A stretch of DNA of 64,000 bases from Kineococcus xinjiangensis. Its GTDB lineage: Bacteria; Actinomycetota; Actinomycetes; Actinomycetales; Kineococcaceae. Shown piece by piece: positions 1 through 7,713 of the stretch. Position numbers and translations under genes: made by a program. The stretch spans positions 59,878 to 123,877 of the forward strand of contig NZ_PTJD01000015.1 in assembly GCF_002934625.1 (NCBI RefSeq), read 5' to 3'. Below the pieces are notes generated by a model, which worked only from the letters and a program-made list of their open reading frames with translations, did no database searches and was not told the DNA's origin. How positions within the stretch are numbered: position 1 is the stretch's first letter; the number at the start of each line of letters is the position of its first letter.

Positions 1-1
1 G

Positions 2-346
2 CACGAGCTGCGCGACCTGACCGGGGAGGAGGACCCGCGGCGGGGTCTCGCCGACCTGGCCGCCCGGGGAACGCGGTCGGTGGTGGTGACCCTCGGCGCG
101 GCGGGGGCGCTCTGGTGGGACGGGGCGACCGGCTCCTGCCCCGCCCCCCGCGTGGAGGCGGTCGACAGCACGGGTGCCGGCGACGCCCTCGTGGGGGCGC
201 TCGCCGCCCGGCTGGCGGCGGGCGCCCCGCTGGCCGAGGCGGTGCCCTGGGCGGTCGCCGCGGCGTCGCTGTCGGTGGGGCGGGTGGGGACCCACGACTC
301 CTACCCCACCGCCGCCGACGTCGAGGAGGCGGTCAGCAGCGCCTGA
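2..346 (+). CDS. PfkB-family carbohydrate kinase, C-terminal part (cut by window edge)
   Basis: The reading frame is open from the first bases of the window to a TGA at 344-346, so only about the last 114 residues are present. The family signature DSTGAGD followed by ALVGAL lies near nucleotides 167-205. Its Asp is the catalytic base and the GAGD turn is the anion hole that places the ATP gamma-phosphate in PfkB/ribokinase enzymes. The sugar substrate cannot be read from this fragment. A beta-helix protein and a pectinase lie nearby, so a 2-keto-3-deoxygluconate kinase role in pectin breakdown is possible but unproven. The last 14 bases overlap the end of the convergent gene downstream. Confidence 0.85.
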   Translation, partial: HELRDLTGEEDPRRGLADLAARGTRSVVVTLGAAGALWWDGATGSCPAPRVEAVDSTGAGDALVGALAARLAAGAPLAEAVPWAVAAASLSVGRVGTHDSYPTAADVEEAVSSA

Positions 347-1544
347 TCGTGGAGCCGCTGAGGGTGACGTTGCGGATCACGAGGTTGTCCGCGCAGGGGT
401 TCTCCACGATGCGGCTGCCCACCAGCGTGAAGTTCTGCAGGGTGATGTCGCGGTTGCCGGGGAGCTCCGAGCGCTCAGCCAGCCGCACCTCGCCGCCCCG
501 GCTGATGGTTCCGCCGCGCGTGGCGATGTCCACGCCGTGGCAGTTCTCGATCAGCACGGCGTTGTTGCCGGTGTCCGCGATGTCCACCCGCTCGACGACG
601 GCACCGCCGCTCTCGGAGACGCAGAAGATCCCCCTGCCGCCGCCGCGGGCCCGCACTGTGCCGACGCGGATGTTGGTCGGGTACCCCGTGCCGATCCGGC
701 CGTTGCGGTTGGCCATCCGGAAGGCGGCGTAGCCGGTGCCCGTGCCGGTGTTCTCCGCGTCGACCGTGCCGATGCTCGCGTTGACGGTCTGGTTCAGCAG
801 CAGCCCCGACTGGCCGACGTTCCGCGCGGTCACCGTGCCGATGGTCAGGCCGTCGACGCCGAAGGTCTCCACGGCGTGGGAGCTGGCGCCGGAGACGTAG
901 ACGTCGCCGATGCGGACGTTGCGGGAAGGCCGGCTCCGGTCGCCGTAGTTGTCGATGCGGACGCCCAGCCCGGACCCGAGCCGCATGGTGATCCGGCCGA
1001 GGGTGAGGTTGTCGACGCTGCGGGCGAAGATCCCGTACAGGGGGGTGCCGGTGACCGTGAGGTTCTGGATCTCGACGTGGGTGGTGCCGCGGGAGTAGAC
1101 GGGCGCGTAGTCGCCGCTCGCCGTGCCGCGCGCCTCGATCGTTCCGCAGACGTCGAGCACGGTGTAGCTGGGCAGGCTGATGCGCTGGCCGGCGGGGATC
1201 CCGCCCGAGCCGCGCACGACGACGCGCTGCTTCACCGTCCGCCCCGGCGTGAGGCTGTTGACGGCGGCCTGCACCGCGGAGCGCAGGTCCGTGCCGGTGT
1301 AGAGGGTGCGGCCGCCGTTGCGCGCGGTCCACGTGTTCACGGTCCGGACGGCCTCGGCGTGGTAGGTCCCGTCCCCGCACGCGGCGGCCGCGGGCGGGGC
1401 GGCGGCGACGAGCCCGGCAGAGGCCAGCGCGAAGGCGGCGGCACCGGTGAGGGCCCGGCGCCAGGGCGTGCCGGGCGCGCGACGTCCGGGAGCGGAATCC
1501 GGGCCGGGAGCACGACGGAGGGCAGGACGAAGCGGACGGGGCAC
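333..1544 (-). CDS. secreted right-handed parallel beta-helix protein (pectate-lyase-like fold)
   Basis: The 403-residue protein starts at a GTG with a good upstream site (GAGGAG about 6 bases away). The N-terminus is a long basic export signal: Arg-rich residues 1-32, a hydrophobic core and an APPAAAA cleavage region near residue 52. The mature part is a run of short, degenerate strands rich in Asn, Gly, Val, Ile and Thr, such as VEIQNLTVTGTPLYGIF and NLTLGRITM. This is typical of right-handed beta-helix polysaccharide lyases and glycosidases. Four Cys residues may form disulfides. I see no family-defining catalytic motif, so the substrate is open; the pectinase at 5287-7629 makes a plant polysaccharide plausible. 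The start faces away from the MerR regulator across 285 bp. Confidence 0.75.
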   Translation of the reverse strand: MPRPLRPALRRAPGPDSAPGRRAPGTPWRRALTGAAAFALASAGLVAAAPPAAAACGDGTYHAEAVRTVNTWTARNGGRTLYTGTDLRSAVQAAVNSLTPGRTVKQRVVVRGSGGIPAGQRISLPSYTVLDVCGTIEARGTASGDYAPVYSRGTTHVEIQNLTVTGTPLYGIFARSVDNLTLGRITMRLGSGLGVRIDNYGDRSRPSRNVRIGDVYVSGASSHAVETFGVDGLTIGTVTARNVGQSGLLLNQTVNASIGTVDAENTGTGTGYAAFRMANRNGRIGTGYPTNIRVGTVRARGGGRGIFCVSESGGAVVERVDIADTGNNAVLIENCHGVDIATRGGTISRGGEVRLAERSELPGNRDITLQNFTLVGSRIVENPCADNLVIRNVTLSGSTIRRC

Positions 1545-1746
1545 GCGAGCTCCTCAGGTCACCGTTGACGGGAAGCGGCCCCTGCAACGTTTCACGGGCC
1601 CCGGCCGACGCTAGGAGGGCGCACGGGGGTCGTCAAGTCCGGTGCCGCGCGTCCCAGACGCCGGTTCCGGAGCCCGGCTGCGCATGCCGCACGCTGGAAC
1701 CCGGGGCGGGACGGCGGGTGCGACGGTCCCCGCGGACCGCGCTGTT

Positions 1747-1769
1747 GACCTTGCCGCTGCGTCAAGGTC
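1747..1769. promoter_or_regulatory. MerR-type operator dyad upstream of the TipA-like gene
   Basis: GACCTTG (1747-1753) and CAAGGTC (1763-1769) are perfect inverted repeats around a 9-base centre. A TTGACC -35-like hexamer (1745-1750) overlaps the left arm. This is the usual MerR-family arrangement, with the regulator bound inside an over-long promoter spacer. It lies 60 bp upstream of the MerR/TipA-like start, suggesting autoregulation. The -10 element is not obvious. Confidence 0.6.
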
Positions 1770-1829
1770 CAGCCTCGGGGGTGGACCGGAGCGGTTCCGG
1801 TCGACGGACGCGCGGGAAGGACGGCGGGC

Positions 1830-2588
1830 GTGGCCTTGTCGATCACGGAGGTGGCGCGGCTGACGGGAGTCACCTCGCGCACGCTGCGGCACTACGACGC
1901 GATCGGCCTGCTGGCCCCGGCCCGGGTCGGGGCCAACGGCTACCGCTACTACGAGGAGGCGCAGTTGCTGCGGCTGCAGCAGATCCTGCTGCTGCGCGAG
2001 CTCGGCATGGGCCTGGAGGCGATCGGCGAGATCCTCACCGGCCAGCGCGACCGCCTGGAGGCCCTGCGCGGGCACCGGGAGTGGCTGCAGGCCGAGCAGC
2101 AGCGCCTGGCGCGCCTCGCCGACACCGTCGCGCGCACCATCACGCACCTGCAGGAGGGAACACCCATGAGCGCACCCGAGATGTTCGACGGCTTCGCCGA
2201 GCGGCAGGCCGAGGCCGAGGAGTCCCTGGCCGCCCGCTACGGCGAGGGCGTGCGCGAGCACTTCGCCACCGCCCGGCAGCGGACGGCGGACTGGACGCGG
2301 CAGGACCACCTCGCCGCGCAGCAGGAGATGGAGCGGCTGGACTCGCGCGTCCTCGAACTGCTGCGCTCCGGGGCGGAGCCCGGGGCACCGGAGGTCCTCG
2401 ACGTCATCGACGGGCACCACCGGGCGGTGGCGCAGCACTGGACCCCGGACCGGGCGAGCTACACCGGCCTGGGGCAGCTCTACGTCGACGACCCGCAGTT
2501 CCGCGCCCGCTACGACGCCCTGGACCCGGCCCTGGCCGAGTTCTACCGCGACGCCATCGGCGCCTACGCGCAGCAGCGCCTGAGCTGA
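1830..2588 (+). CDS. MerR-family regulator with TipAS ligand-binding domain (TipA-like)
   Basis: This 252-residue protein (GTG start) opens with a MerR winged-helix domain: SITEVARLTGVTSRTLRHYDAIGLL, then the wing motif NGYRYY, residues 3-75. A coiled-coil dimerisation helix follows (about 80-112). The last 140 residues (from M113) are a TipAS-type all-helical domain that in Streptomyces binds thiopeptides and other multidrug ligands. Length and layout match TipAL (253 residues). An in-frame ATG with a strong ribosome site sits at the domain boundary, as in tipA. A dyad operator lies upstream and a strong hairpin follows. Known TipA activates its own promoter on antibiotic binding; that role here is inferred from homology. 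Confidence 0.88.
   Translation: MALSITEVARLTGVTSRTLRHYDAIGLLAPARVGANGYRYYEEAQLLRLQQILLLRELGMGLEAIGEILTGQRDRLEALRGHREWLQAEQQRLARLADTVARTITHLQEGTPMSAPEMFDGFAERQAEAEESLAARYGEGVREHFATARQRTADWTRQDHLAAQQEMERLDSRVLELLRSGAEPGAPEVLDVIDGHHRAVAQHWTPDRASYTGLGQLYVDDPQFRARYDALDPALAEFYRDAIGAYAQQRLS
2153..2168 (+). promoter_or_regulatory. internal ribosome site and start for a stand-alone TipAS-like protein
   Basis: GGAGGG (2153-2158) stands 7 bases before an in-frame ATG at 2166. Translation from it gives a 140-residue protein containing only the ligand-binding domain. Streptomyces tipA makes TipAS in the same way from an internal start. The site is better than the one at the gene's own GTG. Confidence 0.6.
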
Positions 2589-2608
2589 GCGCCTCGCGGC
2601 CGGGACCA

Positions 2609-2640
2609 CCGGTGTGCGGGGCCGCGGCCCCGTACACCGG
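2609..2640 (+). terminator. hairpin terminator after the TipA-like gene
   Basis: CCGGTGT-G-CGGGGCC pairs with GGCCCCG-T-ACACCGG: two 7-bp stems joined by a G-T wobble and closed by a very small loop, 21 bp after the stop codon. There is no U-tract, as is common in actinobacteria. Confidence 0.7.
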
Positions 2641-2690
2641 CCCGGGGATGCGCGGGACCTCCGTAGGGGGCTGGCGGGCCGAGGGGGGCG

Positions 2691-3236
2691 TCACTCCTCC
2701 CGGGCCGCCAGTCGCTCGACGGCCGAGGCCAGCGCACTGGCGCGCGCCTGCGGCGTCCTCGCCTTCAGCAGGGGCAGCATCACGGCGTACCGCTCGGACC
2801 GGCCGAGCGCCCCGAACGCGGCAACGGTACGGGCGTCGCCGGCCAGTGCGGCGGCGAGGTCCGGGGGCACCTCAGCGGTGCGCTGCGGTTCGTAGGCCGC
2901 CTGCCAGCGACCGTCCGCCCGAGCTGCCTCGACCTCGACGAGGCCGGCGGCATGCATGCGTCCCGCCGCCACCAGCGCCTCGCCCTTCGCCACGTTGACC
3001 TGTGACCAGGAACTGCAGGGGCGGCGGCGCGAATATCTCTGCAGGTAGGAGGAGTCGTCGCAGGCACGCCGCTACCCGTCGATCCAGCCGAAGCACAGGG
3101 CCACGTCGAGCGCGTCCAGCGCCGAGACGGACACCAGGCCGGAACCTCGCTTCGCGATCCGCAGCCACGCCTCGGTCCGGTTCCAGGGGCGGGGAAACCA
3201 GCGGCGGGTCGCGGTTCCGACGGGAAGGGGGTGATC
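2691..3236 (-). pseudogene. YdeI/OmpD-associated family gene, inactivated by an in-frame stop
   Basis: One frame on the minus strand carries recognisable YdeI-family sequence on both sides of a TAG at 3072-3074. Upstream are WLRIAKRGSG and ALDVALCFGWIDG; downstream are SYLQRYSRRRP, SSWSQVNVAK and LVAAGRMHAAGLVEVEAARADGRW. The family normally has GQ or GQR after WIDG, so TAG looks like a single C-to-T change from CAG. The amino end is also degraded: the frame runs into the 5' region of the divergent Lsr2-like gene with no plausible start, and the segment before WLRIAK looks shortened. The intact tail from 2993 could be translated alone but would lack the conserved core. A sequencing error could explain the stop but not the missing start. 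Confidence 0.75.
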
Positions 3237-3315
3237 GCTGCGGCTAGCATTCGACGATCTGCGGTGACGTGCCCACCGAGCGGTCACCCCCTCCCCACCA
3301 GGGTTGGAGAACGAG

Positions 3316-4131
3316 ATGCCCGACCATTCCGTCGCCCTCACCCTCACCCGTGAACTGCCCGTCGGCACCGGGGACCTCGAGGTTCCGGTCCGCCGCAACG
3401 GCCGCCGCTACGGCACCCTCACGGTCAGCTCCGAGGGCCTGTCGTGGAACCCCTCCACCTCACGGCCCCCCGTCGCCGTCGGCTGGGACGCCCTGCAGGA
3501 CGCCTTCGCCGCGGCCGCCGCGGCGAAGGGGACGGGTGCGGACGCCTCCGCCGCGGCGCCGACCGCGGCGAGGTCCACCGCCGCGAAGTCCACCGCGAAG
3601 GCCGCCGGCACGAGGGCCCGGGCCGGGAAGGCCACCCGCGACGCCCACACCGCCAGCGTGAACGCGGCCGTCGACGAGGCGACCGCAGCCTCCCCCGGCG
3701 GCGACGTCGCCCCCGAGGTGCCGCCCGTCGAGCTCGTGCCCGCTGCCGAGGCCTCCACCCGGACGGCGGCTGCGCGACGGAAGCCCACCGCGCGCAACGC
3801 CGCCCTCAGGACCGCCGCGGAGTCCGGCGCCGGCACCGCGCCGCGCGAGGCCGCGACCGACGAGGCCGCCCCCGCCGTCGTCCCGGAGGCCGGCGGTTTC
3901 GAAGTGCCCACTCCCGCCGAGACGCCCCTGGCCACGAAGCGCGCCCCCCGCAGACCCGCCGGGAGGAACGCCGCACGCACGACCGGGCAGCCCGCCGCGG
4001 CGGCCCAGGACGCCCCGCCCAACGCCCGCGAGGTGCGGCGCTGGGCGGAGGGCATCGGCTTCGCCGTCCCCGCTCGCGGGCCCCTCAGCGCCTTCGTCCT
4101 CGCCGAGTACCGCGCCGCCCACCGCTCCTGA
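3316..4131 (+). CDS. Lsr2-like nucleoid protein with Ala/Thr/Lys/Arg-rich linker
   Basis: The 271-residue protein starts at ATG 3316, chosen over an upstream TTG because GGAG lies 6 bases before it. The last 35 residues (REVRRWAEGIGFAVPARGPL onward, ending in a LAEYRAAH helix) match the C-terminal DNA-binding domain of Lsr2. That domain uses an RGR AT-hook-like loop; here it is ARGP, which may weaken minor-groove binding. Residues 1-65 form a small unrecognised domain with beta-strand character, unlike the canonical Lsr2 oligomerisation domain. The middle 165 residues are low complexity (Ala, Thr, Arg, Lys, Pro), resembling histone-H1-like tails. Probable role: DNA binding or bridging. A strong hairpin follows the stop codon. 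Confidence 0.65.
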   Translation: MPDHSVALTLTRELPVGTGDLEVPVRRNGRRYGTLTVSSEGLSWNPSTSRPPVAVGWDALQDAFAAAAAAKGTGADASAAAPTAARSTAAKSTAKAAGTRARAGKATRDAHTASVNAAVDEATAASPGGDVAPEVPPVELVPAAEASTRTAAARRKPTARNAALRTAAESGAGTAPREAATDEAAPAVVPEAGGFEVPTPAETPLATKRAPRRPAGRNAARTTGQPAAAAQDAPPNAREVRRWAEGIGFAVPARGPLSAFVLAEYRAAHRS

Positions 4132-4146
4132 ACAGGGCGGTCGCGG

Positions 4147-4184
4147 CGGAGGGGCCCCACCCGGCACCGGGTGGGGCCCCTCCG
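4147..4184 (+). terminator. strong hairpin terminator after the Lsr2-like gene
   Basis: A perfect 17-bp stem (4147-4163 with 4168-4184) closes on a GCAC loop, 16 bp after the stop. The stem contains GGGGCCCC on each side. No T-run follows. Confidence 0.85.
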
Positions 4185-4261
4185 CGTCCGGGTGCCCGTG
4201 CGATCCTCGGGGCACCGCACGGACTCCGCGCACGGACGTCCCCGAGCCCGAGGACCACGAC

Positions 4262-5149
4262 GTGAGACCCGACGACAGCGACGCCGACCGGGCGGAGGCC
4301 CGCTCGCGGTCCCGGTGGCGGGCCTTCGCCGGCGTGCTGCGGGAGGCCAGCTACGAGGTGCTGCCGTTGCCCGGCACCGACGACGCCGTCCTCGCCCACG
4401 TCTCCCGCGAGGTCCCCCTGACGATCACCACGACGGAGGCGAAGGGCCTGGGGCCGACCCTGGAGCTGGCCGAGCGACTCTCCCGCGCCGGCCGCACCGC
4501 CGCCCCCCACCTCGTCGCGCGGCTCGTGCGCGACGGCGCCCACCTGGACGACATCGCCGCGCGGCTGCGGGAGGCCGGCGTCGAGGGCGTCTTCGTGGTC
4601 GGCGGGGACGCCCGGGAGGCCGTCGGGCCCTACCCCGACGCGCTCGCCCTGCTGGAGGCGCTGGCGGAGCGCGGCCACCGCTTCCGCCACGTCGGCGTCG
4701 GCGGATACCCCGAGGGTCACGGCACCCTGGGCGCGCAGGTGATGGAGGAGGCGCTGGCGCGCAAGGCACCGCACGCCACCCACGTCATCACCCAGCTGTG
4801 CTTCGACCCCGGCGCCACCCGCACGTGGGCCGCGGAGACCGCGCGGCGCGGGATCCACCTCCCCGTGCGCGTCGGCCTGCCCGGCGCAGTGAGCCGGCAG
4901 AAGCTCGTGCGGATCTCGGCCGGCCTCGGCCTCGGCCAGTCCGCCCGGTTCCTGCTCAAGCAGCAGGGCATGTTCTGGCGCTTCTTCCTCCCCCGCGGCT
5001 ACCACCCGGGGCGGCTGCTGCGCGGGCTCGCGCCGGTGCTGGGACAACCCGGCAGCACCCTGCAGGGCGCGCACTTCTTCACCTTCAACGAGCTGCAGCG
5101 CACCGAGGCGTGGCGGCGGTCCCTGATCGAGCGCCTCGAGCGGCGCTGA
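4262..5149 (+). CDS. methylenetetrahydrofolate reductase family protein (MetF-like)
   Basis: The 295-residue protein (GTG start) has the TIM-barrel features of the MTHFR superfamily: an early strand with VPLTITTTEAKGLGPTLELAERLS, HLVARLVRD, the folate-site-like segment VFVVGGDA, GVGGYPEGH, and THVITQLCFDP. These enzymes use FAD to reduce 5,10-methylene-tetrahydrofolate to 5-methyl-tetrahydrofolate for methionine synthesis. The protein belongs to the divergent actinobacterial branch, so another folate or one-carbon role, for example with a demethylase system, cannot be excluded. It is flanked by the terminator at 4147-4184 and by a 137-bp gap before the pectinase, so it is probably transcribed alone. 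Confidence 0.75.
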   Translation: MRPDDSDADRAEARSRSRWRAFAGVLREASYEVLPLPGTDDAVLAHVSREVPLTITTTEAKGLGPTLELAERLSRAGRTAAPHLVARLVRDGAHLDDIAARLREAGVEGVFVVGGDAREAVGPYPDALALLEALAERGHRFRHVGVGGYPEGHGTLGAQVMEEALARKAPHATHVITQLCFDPGATRTWAAETARRGIHLPVRVGLPGAVSRQKLVRISAGLGLGQSARFLLKQQGMFWRFFLPRGYHPGRLLRGLAPVLGQPGSTLQGAHFFTFNELQRTEAWRRSLIERLERR

Positions 5150-5286
5150 GCGGGACGGCCGACGCGCTCGGCGACGGCCGTTGGACCCGCCGGTGCGCCT
5201 GTCACCCGAACGGCCCCGTCCGCTCGGACCGGCTCGCTAGCGTGGCGGCGCAGCACCCTCCCGCCCCGCCCGGCCCCAGGAGAAAC

Positions 5287-7629
5287 ATGCGCTTGCAGCG
5301 ACGCAACCCGCGCCCGCCCGGGAAGCACACCGCCCGCCTCGCGGTCGCGGCCACGTTCGCGGCGACCGCGGTGGCGGTCGTCGGCGCGCCCCTGCCCGCG
5401 GCCGCCGCCGTGGCCCCGCTCGTCGCCACCCAGTCCGGCAAGTGCCTCGACGTCGTCGGGGGGATCTCCGACCCCGGCGCGCCCCTGCAGATCTGGGGCT
5501 GCTCCGGCGCCGCGTGGCAGCAGTGGGAGCTGACCGGCGCTGGTGAGCTGCGCACCCTCGGCGGCACCCGCTGCCTCGACGCGGAGGGCTGGGGCACCGC
5601 CAGCGGCACGCGCCTCATCACCTGGACGTGCACCGGCGCGGTCAACCAGCAGTTCACCCGCGGCGCGGGCGGCACCCTCGTCGGCAGGCACTCCGGCCTC
5701 TGCGTGGACGTGAAGGACGGCGCGACCGCGCACGGGACGCCGGTGCGGCTGTGGACCTGCAACGGCGCCCCGGCCCAGCAGTGGCAGTTCGGCACCCCCT
5801 CGGCCCCCGCGCCCGCCGGTTCCCTCGTGGTCGCCGCCGACGGAACCGGCCGCTACCGCACCGTGCAGCAGGCTGTGGACGCCGTCCCCGTCGACAGCCC
5901 CTCCCGGGTGGTCATCGCCGTGCGGCCGGGCACCTACCGAGGCGCACTCACCGTCCCCTCGAACAAGCCGAACATCACGCTGCTGGGCCTCGGCGACTCC
6001 CCCGACGACGTGGTGATCGTGGACGACCGCGCCGCGGGAACCCCGAAGCCCGGCGGCGGCACCTACGGCACGGGCGGCAGCGCGACGGCCACCGTCTCGG
6101 GGCGCGACTTCCACGCCGACAACCTCACCATCGCCAACGACTTCGACGAGGCCGCGAACGCCGGGCTCCCGGGCCACCAGGCGGTTGCGCTGTCCCTGGG
6201 CTCCGACCGGGCCGTGCTGGACGACGTGCACCTCCTCGGCAACCAGGACACCCTCTACGTCGCGGACTCCGCCCGCGCGTACTTCTCCGACTGCTACATC
6301 GCCGGCGACGTCGACTACGTCTTCGGCGGCGGCACCGCCGTCTTCGACCGCTGCGAGCTGCGCCAGCTCGTCCGGGGCGGCTACACCACTGCCGCCAGCA
6401 CCCCCACCACCCGCCGGTACGGGTTCCTGTTCCACCGCTCCCGCTTCACCGGCACCGCCCCGGCCGCCTCCACGCACCTCGGCCGGCCGTGGCGGCAGGG
6501 AGCGCAGGTGGTGGTGCGGGAGTCCGCCCTCGGCGCGCACATCAAGGGCGCGCAGCCGTGGACGGACATGGGCACCGCGACGTGGCAGAACGCCCGCTTC
6601 CGGGAGTTCCGCAACACCGGCCCCGGTGCCGGCACCGGCCCGAACCGGCCCCAGCTCAGCGACGCCGAAGCCGCCGGGTACACCCCGCAGCGCTACCTCG
6701 CGGGCGGCGACGGCTGGAACCCCGTCTCCACCGGCTGGCCCTCGACGCCCGACGGGTTCGCGGCCGTGGCCGGGCTCGGGCTGAGCGGCACCACCGGCGG
6801 GCAGGGCGGGCCGACGGTCACCGTCACCGACCAGGCGTCGCTGGAGAGGTACGCCGCGGCCGCGACGCCCTACGTCATCCGCGTCGCGGGCCGGATCACG
6901 GTGCAGCCGTTCGGCAAGGAGATCCCCGTCGCCTCCGACAAGACCATCATCGGTGTCGGCACCACCGGCGAGATCTTCCAGGGCGGCCTCCAGCTCAAGG
7001 ACGTCCGCAACGTCGTCATCCGCAACCTGACCATCGGGAACACGTACGACCCGAACGACCCCGACGGGAAGTGCTGCGACCACGACGCCATCCAGATGGA
7101 CGGCGCCCACCACGTGTGGATCGACCACAACCGCCTCACCCGCGCCGGCGACGGGCTCCTCGACTCCCGGCTGGACACCAGCTTCGTCACCGTCTCCTAC
7201 AACGAGCTGTCCAACCACAACAAGGCGTTCGGCATCGGGTGGACGAGCAACGTGACGGCGCAGCTGACGATCCACCACAACTGGATCCGCAGCACCAACC
7301 AGCGCAACCCCAGCGTGGACAACGTCGCCCGCGCCCACCTGTACAACAACCTCCTGCAGGACGTCACGTCCTACGGGATCCGGGCGCGGGGCGGGACCCG
7401 CGCGGTGGTGGAGAACAACCACTTCCTCCGCGTGGCGAACCCGTACAGCTACCAGGACACCGCCGAACTCGTGCAGCGCGGCAACGTGGTGGCCTCCTCG
7501 ACGGGGTCGCAGACCAGCCGCGGCACCGCGTTCGACCCCCGCGCCTCCTACTCCTACGCGCTCGACGCCGCGTCCGACCTGCCGAACCTGCTCGCCACCC
7601 GCACCGGCCCGCAGGCGGACATCCGCTGA
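5287..7629 (+). CDS. secreted trimodular pectinase: ricin-type lectin + pectin methylesterase (CE8) + pectate lyase (PL1)
   Basis: This 780-residue protein starts at ATG 5287, preceded by AGGAG 4 bases away; the open frame continues far upstream without other support. Residues 1-40 are an export signal ending in AAAA. Residues 44-175 are a three-lobed ricin-type beta-trefoil (CBM13) with repeated Q-W motifs such as WQQWEL and AQQWQF. Residues 179-475 are a pectinesterase with GNQDTLY (about 318), the DVDYVFGGG motif (about 340) holding the nucleophilic Asp, and LGRPWR (about 398). Residues 510-780 are a PL1 pectate lyase with VWIDHN (about 609) and QRNPSVDN (about 673). De-esterified pectin is the substrate of the lyase, so the two catalytic domains act in sequence. 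It likely acts extracellularly on plant cell walls. Confidence 0.92.
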   Translation: MRLQRRNPRPPGKHTARLAVAATFAATAVAVVGAPLPAAAAVAPLVATQSGKCLDVVGGISDPGAPLQIWGCSGAAWQQWELTGAGELRTLGGTRCLDAEGWGTASGTRLITWTCTGAVNQQFTRGAGGTLVGRHSGLCVDVKDGATAHGTPVRLWTCNGAPAQQWQFGTPSAPAPAGSLVVAADGTGRYRTVQQAVDAVPVDSPSRVVIAVRPGTYRGALTVPSNKPNITLLGLGDSPDDVVIVDDRAAGTPKPGGGTYGTGGSATATVSGRDFHADNLTIANDFDEAANAGLPGHQAVALSLGSDRAVLDDVHLLGNQDTLYVADSARAYFSDCYIAGDVDYVFGGGTAVFDRCELRQLVRGGYTTAASTPTTRRYGFLFHRSRFTGTAPAASTHLGRPWRQGAQVVVRESALGAHIKGAQPWTDMGTATWQNARFREFRNTGPGAGTGPNRPQLSDAEAAGYTPQRYLAGGDGWNPVSTGWPSTPDGFAAVAGLGLSGTTGGQGGPTVTVTDQASLERYAAAATPYVIRVAGRITVQPFGKEIPVASDKTIIGVGTTGEIFQGGLQLKDVRNVVIRNLTIGNTYDPNDPDGKCCDHDAIQMDGAHHVWIDHNRLTRAGDGLLDSRLDTSFVTVSYNELSNHNKAFGIGWTSNVTAQLTIHHNWIRSTNQRNPSVDNVARAHLYNNLLQDVTSYGIRARGGTRAVVENNHFLRVANPYSYQDTAELVQRGNVVASSTGSQTSRGTAFDPRASYSYALDAASDLPNLLATRTGPQADIR

Positions 7630-7640
7630 CGGCACCGCGG

Positions 7641-7681
7641 CGCCCGGGCCGGACGTCGTGCCGACGTTCCCGGCCCGGGCG
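7641..7681. terminator. hairpin terminator after the pectinase gene
   Basis: CGCCCGGGCCGG (7641-7652) pairs with CCGGCCCGGGCG (7670-7681), and inside it ACGTCG pairs with CGACGT around a TGC loop, with a two-base bulge. It lies between convergent genes and may act in both directions. Confidence 0.7.
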
Positions 7682-7713
7682 GGACTCGACCCGGTGGTGA
7701 CGGGGACGGGTGC

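Noticed and set aside
4171..5286. Upstream extension of the pectinase frame
   Set aside because: The signal peptide and ribosome site fix the start at 5287; the extension is an alternative frame of the MetF-like gene.
4999..7635. 878-codon minus-strand frame opposite the pectinase
   Set aside because: Gly/Ala/Val/Arg-rich shadow without recognisable domains; the plus strand has three complete catalytic or binding domains here.
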